Part shown: one piece after another, positions 1 to 8,158 of the stretch
How positions within the stretch are numbered: the stretch's first letter is position 1
Layout: every line of letters begins with the position of its first letter
Source: Alphaproteobacteria bacterium
GTDB taxonomy: Bacteria; Pseudomonadota; Alphaproteobacteria; UBA6615
Assembly: GCA_021774445.1 (NCBI GenBank)
Contig: JAJFJA010000057.1
Coordinates: 62,001 to 126,000, forward strand
Direction: 5' to 3'
Length of the DNA stretch: 64,000 nt
Program-made: the position numbers and the translations under genes
Notes under the pieces: model-generated
What the model was told of the DNA's origin: nothing
Database searches by the model: none
The model's input: only the letters and a program-made list of their open reading frames with translations

Positions 1-210
1 GCGGCGATGCAGGGCTTTCCCGAGCGTGCCGGCACCGCCGCGGCCCTGCTCGGCTTTCTCCATATGGCCGCCGCCGCGATCGCCAGTGCCACCGTAAGCC
101 TCTTGCAAGCCCCGGTCGGACCCCTCGCATTTCCGCTGACCATGGCGATATTCGCCTTACTAGCCGTGCTTTCTTTCCTGCTCGCACTCCCGGCTCGCCG
201 CCGCCCATAA
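1..210 (+). CDS. MFS drug-resistance transporter, C-terminal fragment (Bcr/CflA-like)
   Basis: The reading frame is open from the window edge to a TAA at 208-210, so only the last 69 residues of a longer protein are present. They contain AGTAAALLGF followed by two hydrophobic stretches and end in a basic tail (PARRRP). This resembles the last two transmembrane helices of Bcr/CflA-type 12-helix major facilitator exporters, where an AGTASALLGF-like motif is common. The protein would sit in the inner membrane and export small toxic molecules by proton antiport. The fragment is too short to settle the subfamily or substrate. Confidence 0.55.
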   Translation, partial: AAMQGFPERAGTAAALLGFLHMAAAAIASATVSLLQAPVGPLAFPLTMAIFALLAVLSFLLALPARRRP

Positions 211-342
211 GGGTTTTTCACCGACTACTCCGAAAGTTTGGGGGCAACCTCCCCCATTGGGGATATGGCTCCCGCACGCTGGCGCGCTCGAAATTGCGGC
301 TCTCTAATACTTCCACCGGCCTCCCGCCGGATGGGAGTTTTG

Positions 343-1368
343 ATGCCTTTTGACCGCTTCCGCAGCGCCAACCTGCCTTGGCGCCGCCTGATCCAGTATG
401 AGAATGCCGCCCTGGCCGTCGTCACCGCCGGCGTTGCCGGTCTCTACGCCCTTGCCTTGTCGCAGGCGTTCGCCCCGCTGGTGCCGGACCGGGCGGCCAT
501 TTCCGCCCAGGATGCGCCGGCCAGCATGGCCAAAGCGCCCCTTCTCCTCGGCCGAGTCTCGGCCCCGGTGCCTGAGATCAAGTCGCTGTTGCAGCCTGGC
601 AAACTCGCCACCCTTGATCTGGAGGCAGTCCGCGCCGGCGATGACACCGTGCCCCGGCTCGTTGCGGCGGCTCTTCCTGCCGATTTGCCGGTGGTCCGGG
701 ATGTCGCCGCCCGCAAGGCGTCGTTCTTCAGCGCCGTCTTGCCGCTGGTGCTGTTGGTCAATGAGGAAATTCTCGCGGAACGCCAGCGTCTCGAAGCGCT
801 CCATGCGAAACATCTTGCCGGCGACCGCTTGAGCCTGGCCGACAACGCCTGGCTGGCCGGTCTTGCTAACAAATATGCGGTCGATGAGGTCGATTTTGCC
901 GTCTTGTTACGGCGCGTTGATGCGGTGTCGCCGGCCCTGACCCTGGCCCAGGCGGCCGAGGAAAGTGGCTGGGGCCGGTCGCGTTTTGCCCAGGAGGGCA
1001 ACGCCCTGTTCGGTCAGCGCACCTGGGTGCGCGGCGCCGGTATCGTTCCTGCGGGCCGCGGCAAGGGCCAGCGTTATGAGGTACGCGCCTTCACCACGTT
1101 GCTCGACAGCGTCCGCGCGTATGCCCGTAACTTGAACACCCATCGCAGCTATGCCGACCTGCGCCAGCTCCGCGCCACCATGCGCCGGGCCGGCAACGTC
1201 GATCCGTCGGTTCTGGCGACCGCGCTGCTCAGTTACTCCGAGCGTGGCGAGGCCTATGTGGACAATCTGCAAGCCATCATCCGGGCCAACAGCCTGACCG
1301 GCTTCGAAAAGGCCAAACTGGCGCCGCCGCGGCGACCCACCCAGATCGCCAACCGTCCCATTCGATAG
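343..1368 (+). CDS. Bax-like glucosaminidase-domain protein
   Basis: The protein has 341 residues from the ATG at 343; an upstream in-frame ATG at 238 would add 35 unconserved residues. A hydrophobic segment near residues 20-40 probably anchors it in the inner membrane. The C-terminal half has the mannosyl-glycoprotein endo-beta-N-acetylglucosaminidase/Bax signature LAQAAEESGWGRSRF and, further on, NALFGQRTW. The Glu pair in EESGWG near residue 206 includes the expected catalytic acid. Family members cleave peptidoglycan glycan strands or act as Bax-like envelope proteins. It stands alone between a transporter fragment and an SDR gene. The family call is firm; the physiological role is not visible. 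Confidence 0.8.
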   Translation: MPFDRFRSANLPWRRLIQYENAALAVVTAGVAGLYALALSQAFAPLVPDRAAISAQDAPASMAKAPLLLGRVSAPVPEIKSLLQPGKLATLDLEAVRAGDDTVPRLVAAALPADLPVVRDVAARKASFFSAVLPLVLLVNEEILAERQRLEALHAKHLAGDRLSLADNAWLAGLANKYAVDEVDFAVLLRRVDAVSPALTLAQAAEESGWGRSRFAQEGNALFGQRTWVRGAGIVPAGRGKGQRYEVRAFTTLLDSVRAYARNLNTHRSYADLRQLRATMRRAGNVDPSVLATALLSYSERGEAYVDNLQAIIRANSLTGFEKAKLAPPRRPTQIANRPIR

Positions 1369-1481
1369 CCGCCGATCCCGACCCGGGCCGACACCGCGTC
1401 ATCGCAGATTTGCCGGTGGTCGCGGCCTATGCTAACTCCTGACCCGACGGCGCCTTTGTGGGGACGCTGCGGGGAGGTGTT

Positions 1482-2183
1482 ATGACCGATACGCCGGTCG
1501 CGATAATTACGGCTGCCGGACGCGGCATTGGCGCCGCCATTGCCCGGGAGCTGGCGGCGCGCGGCTACCGGCTGGCGCTGCTGTCGCCGTCGGGGGCGGC
1601 GGCGACTCTGGCGCAGGAACTTGACGGCTTAGCGGTCACCGGCTCCGTCACCGAAGCCGCCGATCTTGAGCGTCTCGTACAGACCGCCTTGGACAACTAC
1701 GGTCGCATCGATGCGGTCGTCAACAACACCGGTCACGCCCCGAAAGGACCGTTGTTACAGATCAGCGACGAAGATTGGCATTTCGGCCTCGATCTGATTC
1801 TGCTCAATGTGATCCGGATGTCGCGGCTGGTGACCCCGGTCATGCAACAGCAAGGCGGCGGCGCCATCGTCAATATTTCGTCCTACGCCGCCTTTGAGCC
1901 GGACGCCGGTTTTCCGCTTAGCGTGCTTCGCGCCGGTCTTGGGGCGTTCGCCAAGCTGTATGCCGACACCCACGCTCAATATGATATCCGCATGAATAAT
2001 CTGCTGCCCGGTTTCACCGATAGCCTGCCGGAAAAACCCGAGCGCAAGGCCCAGATACCCATGGGCCGTTATGCCAAAGTCACCGAGATCGCCCGCACCG
2101 CGGCGTTCTTGCTGTCCGCCGATGCCGGTTATATCACCGGTCAGAATCTGCGCGTCGATGGCGGCGCCACCCGCGGCGTCTAA
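1482..2183 (+). CDS. SDR-family protein with altered active site
   Basis: This 233-residue protein starts at the ATG at 1482, preceded by GGGGAGG. It has a Rossmann nucleotide motif (AAGRGIG, residues 11-17), an NNTG structural motif at 81-84 and a catalytic-type Ser in NISSYAAF (about 133). The C-terminus YITGQNLRVDGG is typical of classical short-chain dehydrogenases. Where the family has Tyr-x-x-x-Lys, 13 residues after the Ser, this protein reads L146-SVL-R150. It may therefore bind a cofactor without normal dehydrogenase chemistry, or use a different residue set. It precedes a DadA-like gene by 23 bp and is probably co-transcribed with it. Confidence 0.8.
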   Translation: MTDTPVAIITAAGRGIGAAIARELAARGYRLALLSPSGAAATLAQELDGLAVTGSVTEAADLERLVQTALDNYGRIDAVVNNTGHAPKGPLLQISDEDWHFGLDLILLNVIRMSRLVTPVMQQQGGGAIVNISSYAAFEPDAGFPLSVLRAGLGAFAKLYADTHAQYDIRMNNLLPGFTDSLPEKPERKAQIPMGRYAKVTEIARTAAFLLSADAGYITGQNLRVDGGATRGV

Positions 2184-2206
2184 CCCACGGCAGCGGGGAG
2201 CGGCCG

Positions 2207-3460
2207 ATGCATGTCGTCATATTGGGCGCCGGTGTTGTCGGCATCACCACGGCCCACTATCTTTCCGAGGCCGGTTGTGAGGTCACGGTCATCGACCGCC
2301 AACCCGAAGTTGCGGCCGAAACCAGTTTTGCCAACGCCGGCCTGATCTCCGCTGGCCATGCCTTCACCTGGGCGTCCCCCCGGGCGCCCGGGCTCATGAT
2401 GCGCGCGCTCCTCGGGACCGACCCCGGGTTTCGCGTCCGCTGGGGAGCGTTACCGAGTCTGGCCGGCTGGGGCCTGCGCTTCTTGCGCGAATGCAACGCC
2501 GCTGCCTTTCGCCGCAACACCACCGTAAAATACCGCATCGCCGGTTACAGCCAGCGTTGCCTTGGCGAGATTCACGACGCCACCGCCATCGACTACCATC
2601 GGCTCAGGCGGGGTTTGCTTTATTTCTACCGCAGTAGTGCCAGTTTTGCGCAGGGCGCCCGCAATATGGAGCTCATGCGAGAACTCGGCCACCAAGTACA
2701 GGTTTTCGACCGCGCCGCCTGCGTCGCCAAGGAGCCCGCCCTAGCGGGTCTCGGCGCCGCTCTTGCCGGTGGTGTCTATTGCCCCGATGACGAAAGCGGT
2801 GATTGTCGGATCTTTACCGCCGGGCTGGCCCGGCGTTGCCGCGAACGCGGCGTGAAATTCCGTTTCGGCACCGCCATCACCGGCCTGGAGCGCGCGGGTG
2901 ATCGGGTTACCGCGGTTCATACTGAAATGGGGCCGCTCACCGGTGATGCCTATGTCTTGGCGCTCGGCAGTTACAGCCCGCTGATCTCGCGCCGCGCCGG
3001 CGTCAAACTGCCCGTTATTCCGGTCCGCGGCTTCTCGCTCTCGCTGCCCATCACCGATCCCCAGGCCGGGCCGGTCACCGGTGGTGTCGACGAAGACCGT
3101 TTCTCCGCCTTTGGGCGCATGGGCGAAGTGCTGCGAATAACCGCGACCGCCGACTTCACCGGTTATGATGCCGGCCATCGGCCCTCGGACTTCGACCACA
3201 TGCGCGCGGTCGCCAAGGAATTGTTCCCCACCGGTGTGGCCCACGATCAGCCGAAATACTGGGCCTGCTTGCGCCCGGTGACGCCCGACGGCCCACCGGT
3301 TCTCGGTGCCAGCCCGTTGCGGAACCTCTATCTCAATACCGGTCACGGCCATATGGGTTGGACCATGGCCTGCGGCTCGTCTCGTATTGTCGCCGACACC
3401 ATACTCGGGCGCCGGCCCGAGATCGATGTGACCGGCCTCACCTATGATCGATACCGCTAA
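2207..3460 (+). CDS. FAD-dependent D-amino-acid dehydrogenase-like oxidoreductase (DadA family)
   Basis: This 417-residue protein belongs to the DAO/DadA superfamily. The N-terminal dinucleotide motif is VILGAGVVGITTAHYL, followed by an acidic residue in VTVIDR. SFANAGLISAGH resembles the conserved flavin-contact segment of DadA, and the C-terminal NTGHGHMGWTMACGS matches the second FAD motif. Family members oxidise amino acids to 2-imino and then 2-oxo acids, passing electrons to the respiratory chain. GGGAG lies upstream of the ATG. The stop is 2 bp from the convergent end of the racemase-like gene. The substrate cannot be read from sequence. A second, distinct paralogue lies at 6857-8113. 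Confidence 0.85.
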   Translation: MHVVILGAGVVGITTAHYLSEAGCEVTVIDRQPEVAAETSFANAGLISAGHAFTWASPRAPGLMMRALLGTDPGFRVRWGALPSLAGWGLRFLRECNAAAFRRNTTVKYRIAGYSQRCLGEIHDATAIDYHRLRRGLLYFYRSSASFAQGARNMELMRELGHQVQVFDRAACVAKEPALAGLGAALAGGVYCPDDESGDCRIFTAGLARRCRERGVKFRFGTAITGLERAGDRVTAVHTEMGPLTGDAYVLALGSYSPLISRRAGVKLPVIPVRGFSLSLPITDPQAGPVTGGVDEDRFSAFGRMGEVLRITATADFTGYDAGHRPSDFDHMRAVAKELFPTGVAHDQPKYWACLRPVTPDGPPVLGASPLRNLYLNTGHGHMGWTMACGSSRIVADTILGRRPEIDVTGLTYDRYR

Positions 3461-3462
3461 TC

Positions 3463-4227
3463 TTAGGCCGGATGATCGATAATTCTTGGGTCTGTTAATC
3501 GCCGGTCGAAAACCCGGGGCATCAGCCCGGCGTGGAACCAAGTCACGAAACTATAGATGCTGTATACCGGCAGGCCGAGCGTCTGTCGCAAATCCGCGGC
3601 GTAGGGCACCATGTTGGTGCACTCAAGCACGATGGCGCCGGTTTCCGGAAAATCCTTGATGAGTTGATGCCCGGCGTCGACCAAATCGGCGCGCGCCAAT
3701 TCAACGTCCATTGTTGGCTCGTCATCCAGTATGACGCGACTGAATTCCCGGCCGTCATCCGTTCCGACGATCGGCGTATCCGTCGCTACGCCGGAAGCCT
3801 TCAGATGCGCGGCTGTTAGGGAGTTCTTTGAGATGGTCAGCACGCCGACCCGTTGCCCCGGCGGCAGCAGACCCTGCACCATCGGCACTTGCATAAGCGA
3901 AGAGGAGGCGACCGGGACCCCGACGGCTTCCGCAAGCTGGTTTTGAAACAGCGCCAGGAAACCGCAGTTCGTGGTGATACCGTCGGCGCCGTCGGCGACG
4001 AGTTGCCGGGCCGCGTCGATAAAATGATCGGCCAGTCCCGCGGCCTGGCGTCTGACCACATGATCGGGCGATGCGCCCCGGACGACCTTGAACAGAACCG
4101 GGAATGGCCAGGTTCCCGCGTTGCCTATGTCGCCCGGAATCCGCGGAAACCGTGTGTCCAACATCAAGATACCGACGGCAGCGCCGTAAACAGTCTTACC
4201 GCCGGCAACTACGGAACTCTGTGTCAT
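3463..4227 (-). CDS. Asp/Glu/hydantoin racemase-family protein
   Basis: This 254-residue protein has the two-cysteine pattern of the Asp/Glu racemase superfamily: one Cys in GITTNCGFLAL, the other in IVLECTNMVPYA. In family members these two Cys act as the acid/base pair for proton exchange at an alpha carbon, as in amino-acid and hydantoin racemases; related maleate isomerases and arylmalonate decarboxylases share the fold. It lies 13 bp downstream of the GntR regulator gene on the same strand and is probably in its operon. Placement beside two amino-acid oxidoreductases suggests it changes substrate stereochemistry. The substrate is unassigned. Confidence 0.8.
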   Translation of the reverse strand: MTQSSVVAGGKTVYGAAVGILMLDTRFPRIPGDIGNAGTWPFPVLFKVVRGASPDHVVRRQAAGLADHFIDAARQLVADGADGITTNCGFLALFQNQLAEAVGVPVASSSLMQVPMVQGLLPPGQRVGVLTISKNSLTAAHLKASGVATDTPIVGTDDGREFSRVILDDEPTMDVELARADLVDAGHQLIKDFPETGAIVLECTNMVPYAADLRQTLGLPVYSIYSFVTWFHAGLMPRVFDRRLTDPRIIDHPA

Positions 4228-4240
4228 CTCGCCCCGTGCG

Positions 4241-4918
4241 TTACGTAATCAGATAGATGCGGGAGTAGCTTTCCTTGATGGCGGCGGTTATCTGATCGAT
4301 ACGCCTGGCAATATGCAAATTCATATGATGCGCCGCCAAGTCGGCGTCCCGCGCCATCAGCGCCTGCACAATAACAAGATGCTCATGTTGGGTTTCCGCC
4401 CGCTTTGAATCCATGTCGACCCAACGAAAGTATTTTATCCGAGCATTGATGTTTTCCAGCGTCCCGCGCATCGCCATATTGCGGCTGAGCGCCATTATTT
4501 TTTCGTGAAAGTATTCGTCGAGCCGAACCAATTCCTCGCTGTTGCGATTGCCTTCTTCGGGCCCCGTCTCGTCCAGAAATAGGGCGAGATCGGTGATCTC
4601 CTGCTCGGTCGCTTGCTCACAGGCCAGACGTACCGCGCCAACCTCCAAGATCGCCCGGAATTGATAAAGTTCGAACATCTCACGGGGCTTTAGATCGCGG
4701 CAAAAAAAGCCGCGGTCTTGCTTCTGCTGCAAAAAGCCTTCCGCCACCAGCCGGTTGAGCGCCTCGCGCAAGGGGGTTCTGCTGGCGCCCAGACGGCGCG
4801 CGATCTCGCCCTCGTTGATCCGCTCGCCCGGCTTGAACTTGAACGAGATCGCCATGTCTTTGAGGCTGAGATAGAGGCTCTCGGCCCGGCTTGGGTTTTT
4901 CTTTCCCGGAACGCTCAT
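4241..4918 (-). CDS. GntR-family transcriptional regulator, FCD (FadR-like) subgroup
   Basis: This 225-residue protein starts at the ATG whose complement is 4916-4918; an in-frame ATG at 4984 would extend it through promoter-like DNA. The N-terminal winged helix includes INEGEIARRLGASRTPLREAL, the standard GntR recognition segment. The C-terminal part is all-helical and fits an FCD ligand-binding domain, whose ligands are often carboxylates. The gene is divergent from the ThDP enzyme gene and 13 bp upstream of the racemase-like gene. Repeated ACTGTAT/TGTACAG half-sites lie in the shared promoter region. It is likely the local repressor of the 1.5-12.2 kb catabolic cluster. Confidence 0.88.
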   Translation of the reverse strand: MSVPGKKNPSRAESLYLSLKDMAISFKFKPGERINEGEIARRLGASRTPLREALNRLVAEGFLQQKQDRGFFCRDLKPREMFELYQFRAILEVGAVRLACEQATEQEITDLALFLDETGPEEGNRNSEELVRLDEYFHEKIMALSRNMAMRGTLENINARIKYFRWVDMDSKRAETQHEHLVIVQALMARDADLAAHHMNLHIARRIDQITAAIKESYSRIYLIT

Positions 4919-4943
4919 GCGGGGGAATCCGTCGCGCAAATTG

Positions 4944-4968
4944 TGTACAGAAACGAGCTTACTGTATA
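4944..4968. promoter_or_regulatory. Candidate operator, inverted repeat TGTACAG-N11-CTGTATA
   Basis: Half-sites TGTACAG (4944-4950) and CTGTATA (4962-4968) form a near-perfect inverted repeat 26 bp upstream of the GntR gene start. Another copy of ACTGTAT lies at 5057-5063 near the divergent promoter. Spaced dyads upstream of the regulator's own gene are typical for autoregulated GntR proteins. Binding by this regulator is inferred. Confidence 0.45.
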
Positions 4969-5017
4969 GCGCCAGGCTCAGCAACTCGAGAGATCACGGA
5001 AAACAGTACGGATTTCA

Positions 5018-5063
5018 TTGACAGTTTTTCCCTTGGCTCGCATTATTGTATACGGAACTGTAT
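5018..5063 (+). promoter_or_regulatory. Sigma-70-type promoter with overlapping operator-like sequence, for the ThDP enzyme gene
   Basis: A perfect -35 box TTGACA lies at 5018-5023. After 17 bp there is a -10-like CATTAT at 5041-5046, which matches four of six consensus positions. The palindrome GTATAC (5048-5053) and a half-site ACTGTAT (5057-5063) follow at the expected transcription start. A regulator bound there would block initiation. The TTG start codon of the next gene is 32 bp downstream. Confidence 0.5.
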
Positions 5064-5094
5064 TCAACTCGGAAATTTGGCAGGCAGGATAACG

Positions 5095-6801
5095 TTGGCG
5101 ACGCCAATCCAAAGCAATGCCCTGAACGGCGCCGAGGCCATGGTGCTCATGCTCCGGGCCCACGGCGTGAAGCATGTTTTCGGGCTCTGCGGGGATACGT
5201 CCTTGCCGTTCTATGACGCGCTTTATCGTCTTGACCACGGCATACGGCATATCTTGACCCGCGACGAACGTTGTGCCGCCTATATGGCGGACGCATACGC
5301 GCGCGTCACCGGACGTGTCGGCGTCTGCGAGGGCCCCAGCGGCGGCGGCGCCACCTATATTCTCCCCGGGGTTGTCGAAGCCAATGAATCATCGGTGGCA
5401 CTGCTGTCGATCACCTCGGACGTATCGGTCGCGTCGTCGGGCCGTTACCCCCTGACGGAACTCGATCAAGCGGCCCTGTTTCGGCCCCTGACCAAGTGGA
5501 ATGGCGTCATCGGTGATGCCGGTCGCCTACCGAACATGGTGCGGGCGGCATTTCGAGCGATGACCACCGGCCGCCCGGGTGCGGCCCATCTGGGACTGCC
5601 GTTTGATGTTCAGAAGGCGCCCGTCGATGACAGCGAAATATGGGCGCAGCCGGAGACCGGCACATTTCCGGCTTGGCCCGGGGCGCCGGATCCAAGGGCG
5701 ATCGAGGCGGCGGCAAACGCCATTGTCGCCGCCGGCAATCCGGTCATCATCTGCGGCGGTGGTGTGGTCCTGGCCGGTGGCGAAGCCGCCCTCCAGGCCG
5801 TGGCGGAACGCCTCAACCTCATTGTCGCGACAACGGTGAGCGGCCAAGGCAGTTTGGCCGACAATCACGCTAATCATCTCGGCGTGGTCGGCTCGAACGG
5901 CGGCGTCCCGGCGACCCGCGCCGTCGTCGATGACGCGGATCTTGTCGTCTATATCGGTTGCCGGGCTGGTTCGGTAACGACGGAGCGCTGGCGCTCGCCG
6001 CCTCGGGGCGTGAAAATTGTCCATATCGATAGCGACCCCATGGTCATATCCGCCAACTATCCGACCGATGTTGCCGTGGTCTCGGACGTTCGCTTGGCCT
6101 TGGAAGCGCTGAACGTCGCTTTCGAGGCCATGGGCACGAGCAACGTTGATTTCGGTGGCGCGCAAAAAGTCGCGGCGGTGCAGGAGGTCAAGTTCGCCGC
6201 GTTCGACGCCTTGGCCGCCAGCAACGACAGCCCGATCAAGCCGGAGCGGGTGATCGCCGAACTGAACCGAGTTTTGCCGTCCGATGCCGTGATCGTCGCC
6301 GACCCCGGAACCCCTTGTCCTTATTTCTCCGCCTTCTACAGGACCCCGCACGCCGGTCGGTATTTCATCTCCAACCGGGCCCATGGCGCGCTTGGTTATT
6401 CCCTTTCAGCGGCGGTGGGGGCCCAGATCGGTCGGCCCGATTCCCGCATCGTCGCCGCGATGGGCGACGGCAGTTTCGGCTTCACCGTCGGCGAACTCGA
6501 GACGGTGACGCGCCTTAACCTGCCGATCATGTTCTTGGTCTTTTCCAACAGCGTATACGGCTGGATCAAGGCCGGCCAAAAAACCGGCTTCGACGAACGC
6601 TATTACGCCGTCGATTTCAATCGCACCGACCACGCCGCGGTCGCCCAGTCCTTCGGGGTGAAGAGCTGGCGGGTCGAGGATCCGGCGGATCTGCAGCGCG
6701 TGCTCAGGCAGGCCGTCGACCATGACGGGCCGACCCTCGTCGATATCATCAGCCAGCCATTGCAGGACGCCAAAGCCCCGGTAAGCGAATGGATCGCCTG
6801 A
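5095..6801 (+). CDS. Thiamine-diphosphate-dependent enzyme (acetolactate synthase/2-oxoacid decarboxylase-like)
   Basis: The likely start is the TTG at 5095, preceded by AGGCAGGA. That gives 568 residues beginning ATPIQSNALNGAEAMV; further upstream the frame crosses the promoter. The three-domain ThDP fold is evident. The catalytic Glu lies in TRDERCAAYMADAYARV (about residue 58). A Rossmann-like middle domain includes NPVIICGGGVVLAGGE. The cofactor motif GDGSFGF is at about 457 and ends in FSNSVYGWIKAGQ. Relatives decarboxylate or ligate 2-oxo acids (IlvB, sulfoacetaldehyde acetyltransferase, oxalyl-CoA decarboxylase); none fits clearly. In this context it probably acts on the 2-oxo acid made by a neighbouring FAD oxidoreductase. 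Confidence 0.85.
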   Translation: MATPIQSNALNGAEAMVLMLRAHGVKHVFGLCGDTSLPFYDALYRLDHGIRHILTRDERCAAYMADAYARVTGRVGVCEGPSGGGATYILPGVVEANESSVALLSITSDVSVASSGRYPLTELDQAALFRPLTKWNGVIGDAGRLPNMVRAAFRAMTTGRPGAAHLGLPFDVQKAPVDDSEIWAQPETGTFPAWPGAPDPRAIEAAANAIVAAGNPVIICGGGVVLAGGEAALQAVAERLNLIVATTVSGQGSLADNHANHLGVVGSNGGVPATRAVVDDADLVVYIGCRAGSVTTERWRSPPRGVKIVHIDSDPMVISANYPTDVAVVSDVRLALEALNVAFEAMGTSNVDFGGAQKVAAVQEVKFAAFDALAASNDSPIKPERVIAELNRVLPSDAVIVADPGTPCPYFSAFYRTPHAGRYFISNRAHGALGYSLSAAVGAQIGRPDSRIVAAMGDGSFGFTVGELETVTRLNLPIMFLVFSNSVYGWIKAGQKTGFDERYYAVDFNRTDHAAVAQSFGVKSWRVEDPADLQRVLRQAVDHDGPTLVDIISQPLQDAKAPVSEWIA

Positions 6802-6856
6802 TCCGACGGCAAATCGCGGCGGCGGCCTCTGCTGGGCAAAGCACAATGCGGCCGTC

Positions 6857-8113
6857 ATGAACGGGCCGGCGTCCCCACGGGTCGCCGTTATCGGCGCTGG
6901 TATCGTCGGCATTTCCTGCGCCCTGCATCTCCAGCGTCTCGGGGCATCGGTGACCTTGATCGACCGCCGGGAGCCGGGCGACGAGGCTGCCGCCTCCTAT
7001 GGCAATGGCGGTGTCCTGGCGCGTTGCGCGGTGGTTCCCGTCGCCACGCCCGGTATTCTGCGCAAGGCGCCCGCGATGCTGTTCGGCGCCGACGGGCCGT
7101 TGTTCCTGCGCTGGTCCTATTTACCGCGCCTGCTGCCGTGGCTGGTGCCGTACCTGCGGTCCTCAAGCACGAAAAGTGTCGAGCATATTGCGCGCAATCT
7201 AGCCCCGTTATTGTTCGACAGCGTCGACGAGCACCGCGCCTTGGCGCACGGTACCGCAGCCGCGCGTTGGGTGCGCTCTTGCGAATACGCCTATTTGTAC
7301 GAAAGCCGCGAAGCCTACGAGCGCGACGCCTTCGCCTGGGGACTGCGCCGGGAGCACGGTTTTGAGTGGCGCACAATAGCGGGTGACGCGGTCCGCGAAT
7401 TCGACCCCGCCCTATCGCCGAAATACCGACTTGCCGTGATATTGCAGGATCATGGCATGATCGCCGACCCCGGCGCCTACGTCGGCGACCTCGCCAACGG
7501 GTTCGCCGCCGCCGGTGGAAAGATCCTCCTCGCCAACGTCAAACATATGACGGCCGGCGAGGACGGCGTCGCCTTACAGACCGATGGCGATGACATCGAG
7601 GCCGACCGGGTCATCGTCGCCGCGGGAGCATGGTCCCAGTTTTTGGCGGCGAAGTTCGGCGCCAACGTGCCCCTTGAATCCGAGCGCGGCTATCACCTGG
7701 AATTATTGAGCGCGAATAAGCGGCCCGCTGTTCCGGTCATGGATGCGGCCCGAAAATTCGTCGCCACACCGATGGACGGCGCCTTGCGTCTGGCGGGCGT
7801 CGTCGAATTCGGGGGCTTGGATGCGCCGGCCTCGAAAGCCCCGCAAGACCTCTTGCTGCGCGGTGCCAAGGCCATGCTGCCGGGTCTCGAATATGACGCG
7901 ACACGGTCCTGGATGGGGCACCGCCCGGCACCGTCCGACAGCTTGCCCGTTATCGGGCCGGCGCCGGCGAGTCGCCGGATCTTTTTCGCCTACGGACATC
8001 ACCATGTCGGCATGACCGCCGGTCCCAAGACCGGCCGGATTGTGGCCCAGCATGTGATGGGACTTCAGCAAAACGTTGATCTTGATGCCTTTCGCTGCGA
8101 TCGTTTCGGCTAA
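6857..8113 (+). CDS. FAD-dependent amino-acid oxidoreductase (DadA-like), second paralogue
   Basis: This 418-residue protein has the FAD motif VIGAGIVGISCALHLQRLG at its N-terminus and SYGNGGVLA, the DadA-type flavin loop. The C-terminal part contains WMGHRPAPSDSLPVIG and YGHHHVGMTAGP, the usual substrate- and FAD-binding end of the family. It lies 55 bp after the ThDP enzyme gene and 45 bp before the TRAP binding protein, in the same orientation. It would oxidise an amino or imino acid to a 2-oxo acid with FAD. It differs from the 2207-3460 protein throughout, so the two are not recent duplicates and may act on different enantiomers or steps. Confidence 0.85.
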   Translation: MNGPASPRVAVIGAGIVGISCALHLQRLGASVTLIDRREPGDEAAASYGNGGVLARCAVVPVATPGILRKAPAMLFGADGPLFLRWSYLPRLLPWLVPYLRSSSTKSVEHIARNLAPLLFDSVDEHRALAHGTAAARWVRSCEYAYLYESREAYERDAFAWGLRREHGFEWRTIAGDAVREFDPALSPKYRLAVILQDHGMIADPGAYVGDLANGFAAAGGKILLANVKHMTAGEDGVALQTDGDDIEADRVIVAAGAWSQFLAAKFGANVPLESERGYHLELLSANKRPAVPVMDAARKFVATPMDGALRLAGVVEFGGLDAPASKAPQDLLLRGAKAMLPGLEYDATRSWMGHRPAPSDSLPVIGPAPASRRIFFAYGHHHVGMTAGPKTGRIVAQHVMGLQQNVDLDAFRCDRFG

Positions 8114-8158
8114 AGGGGTCGGAATCATCCAATATCAACCAACCAGGGAGAGCATAAA

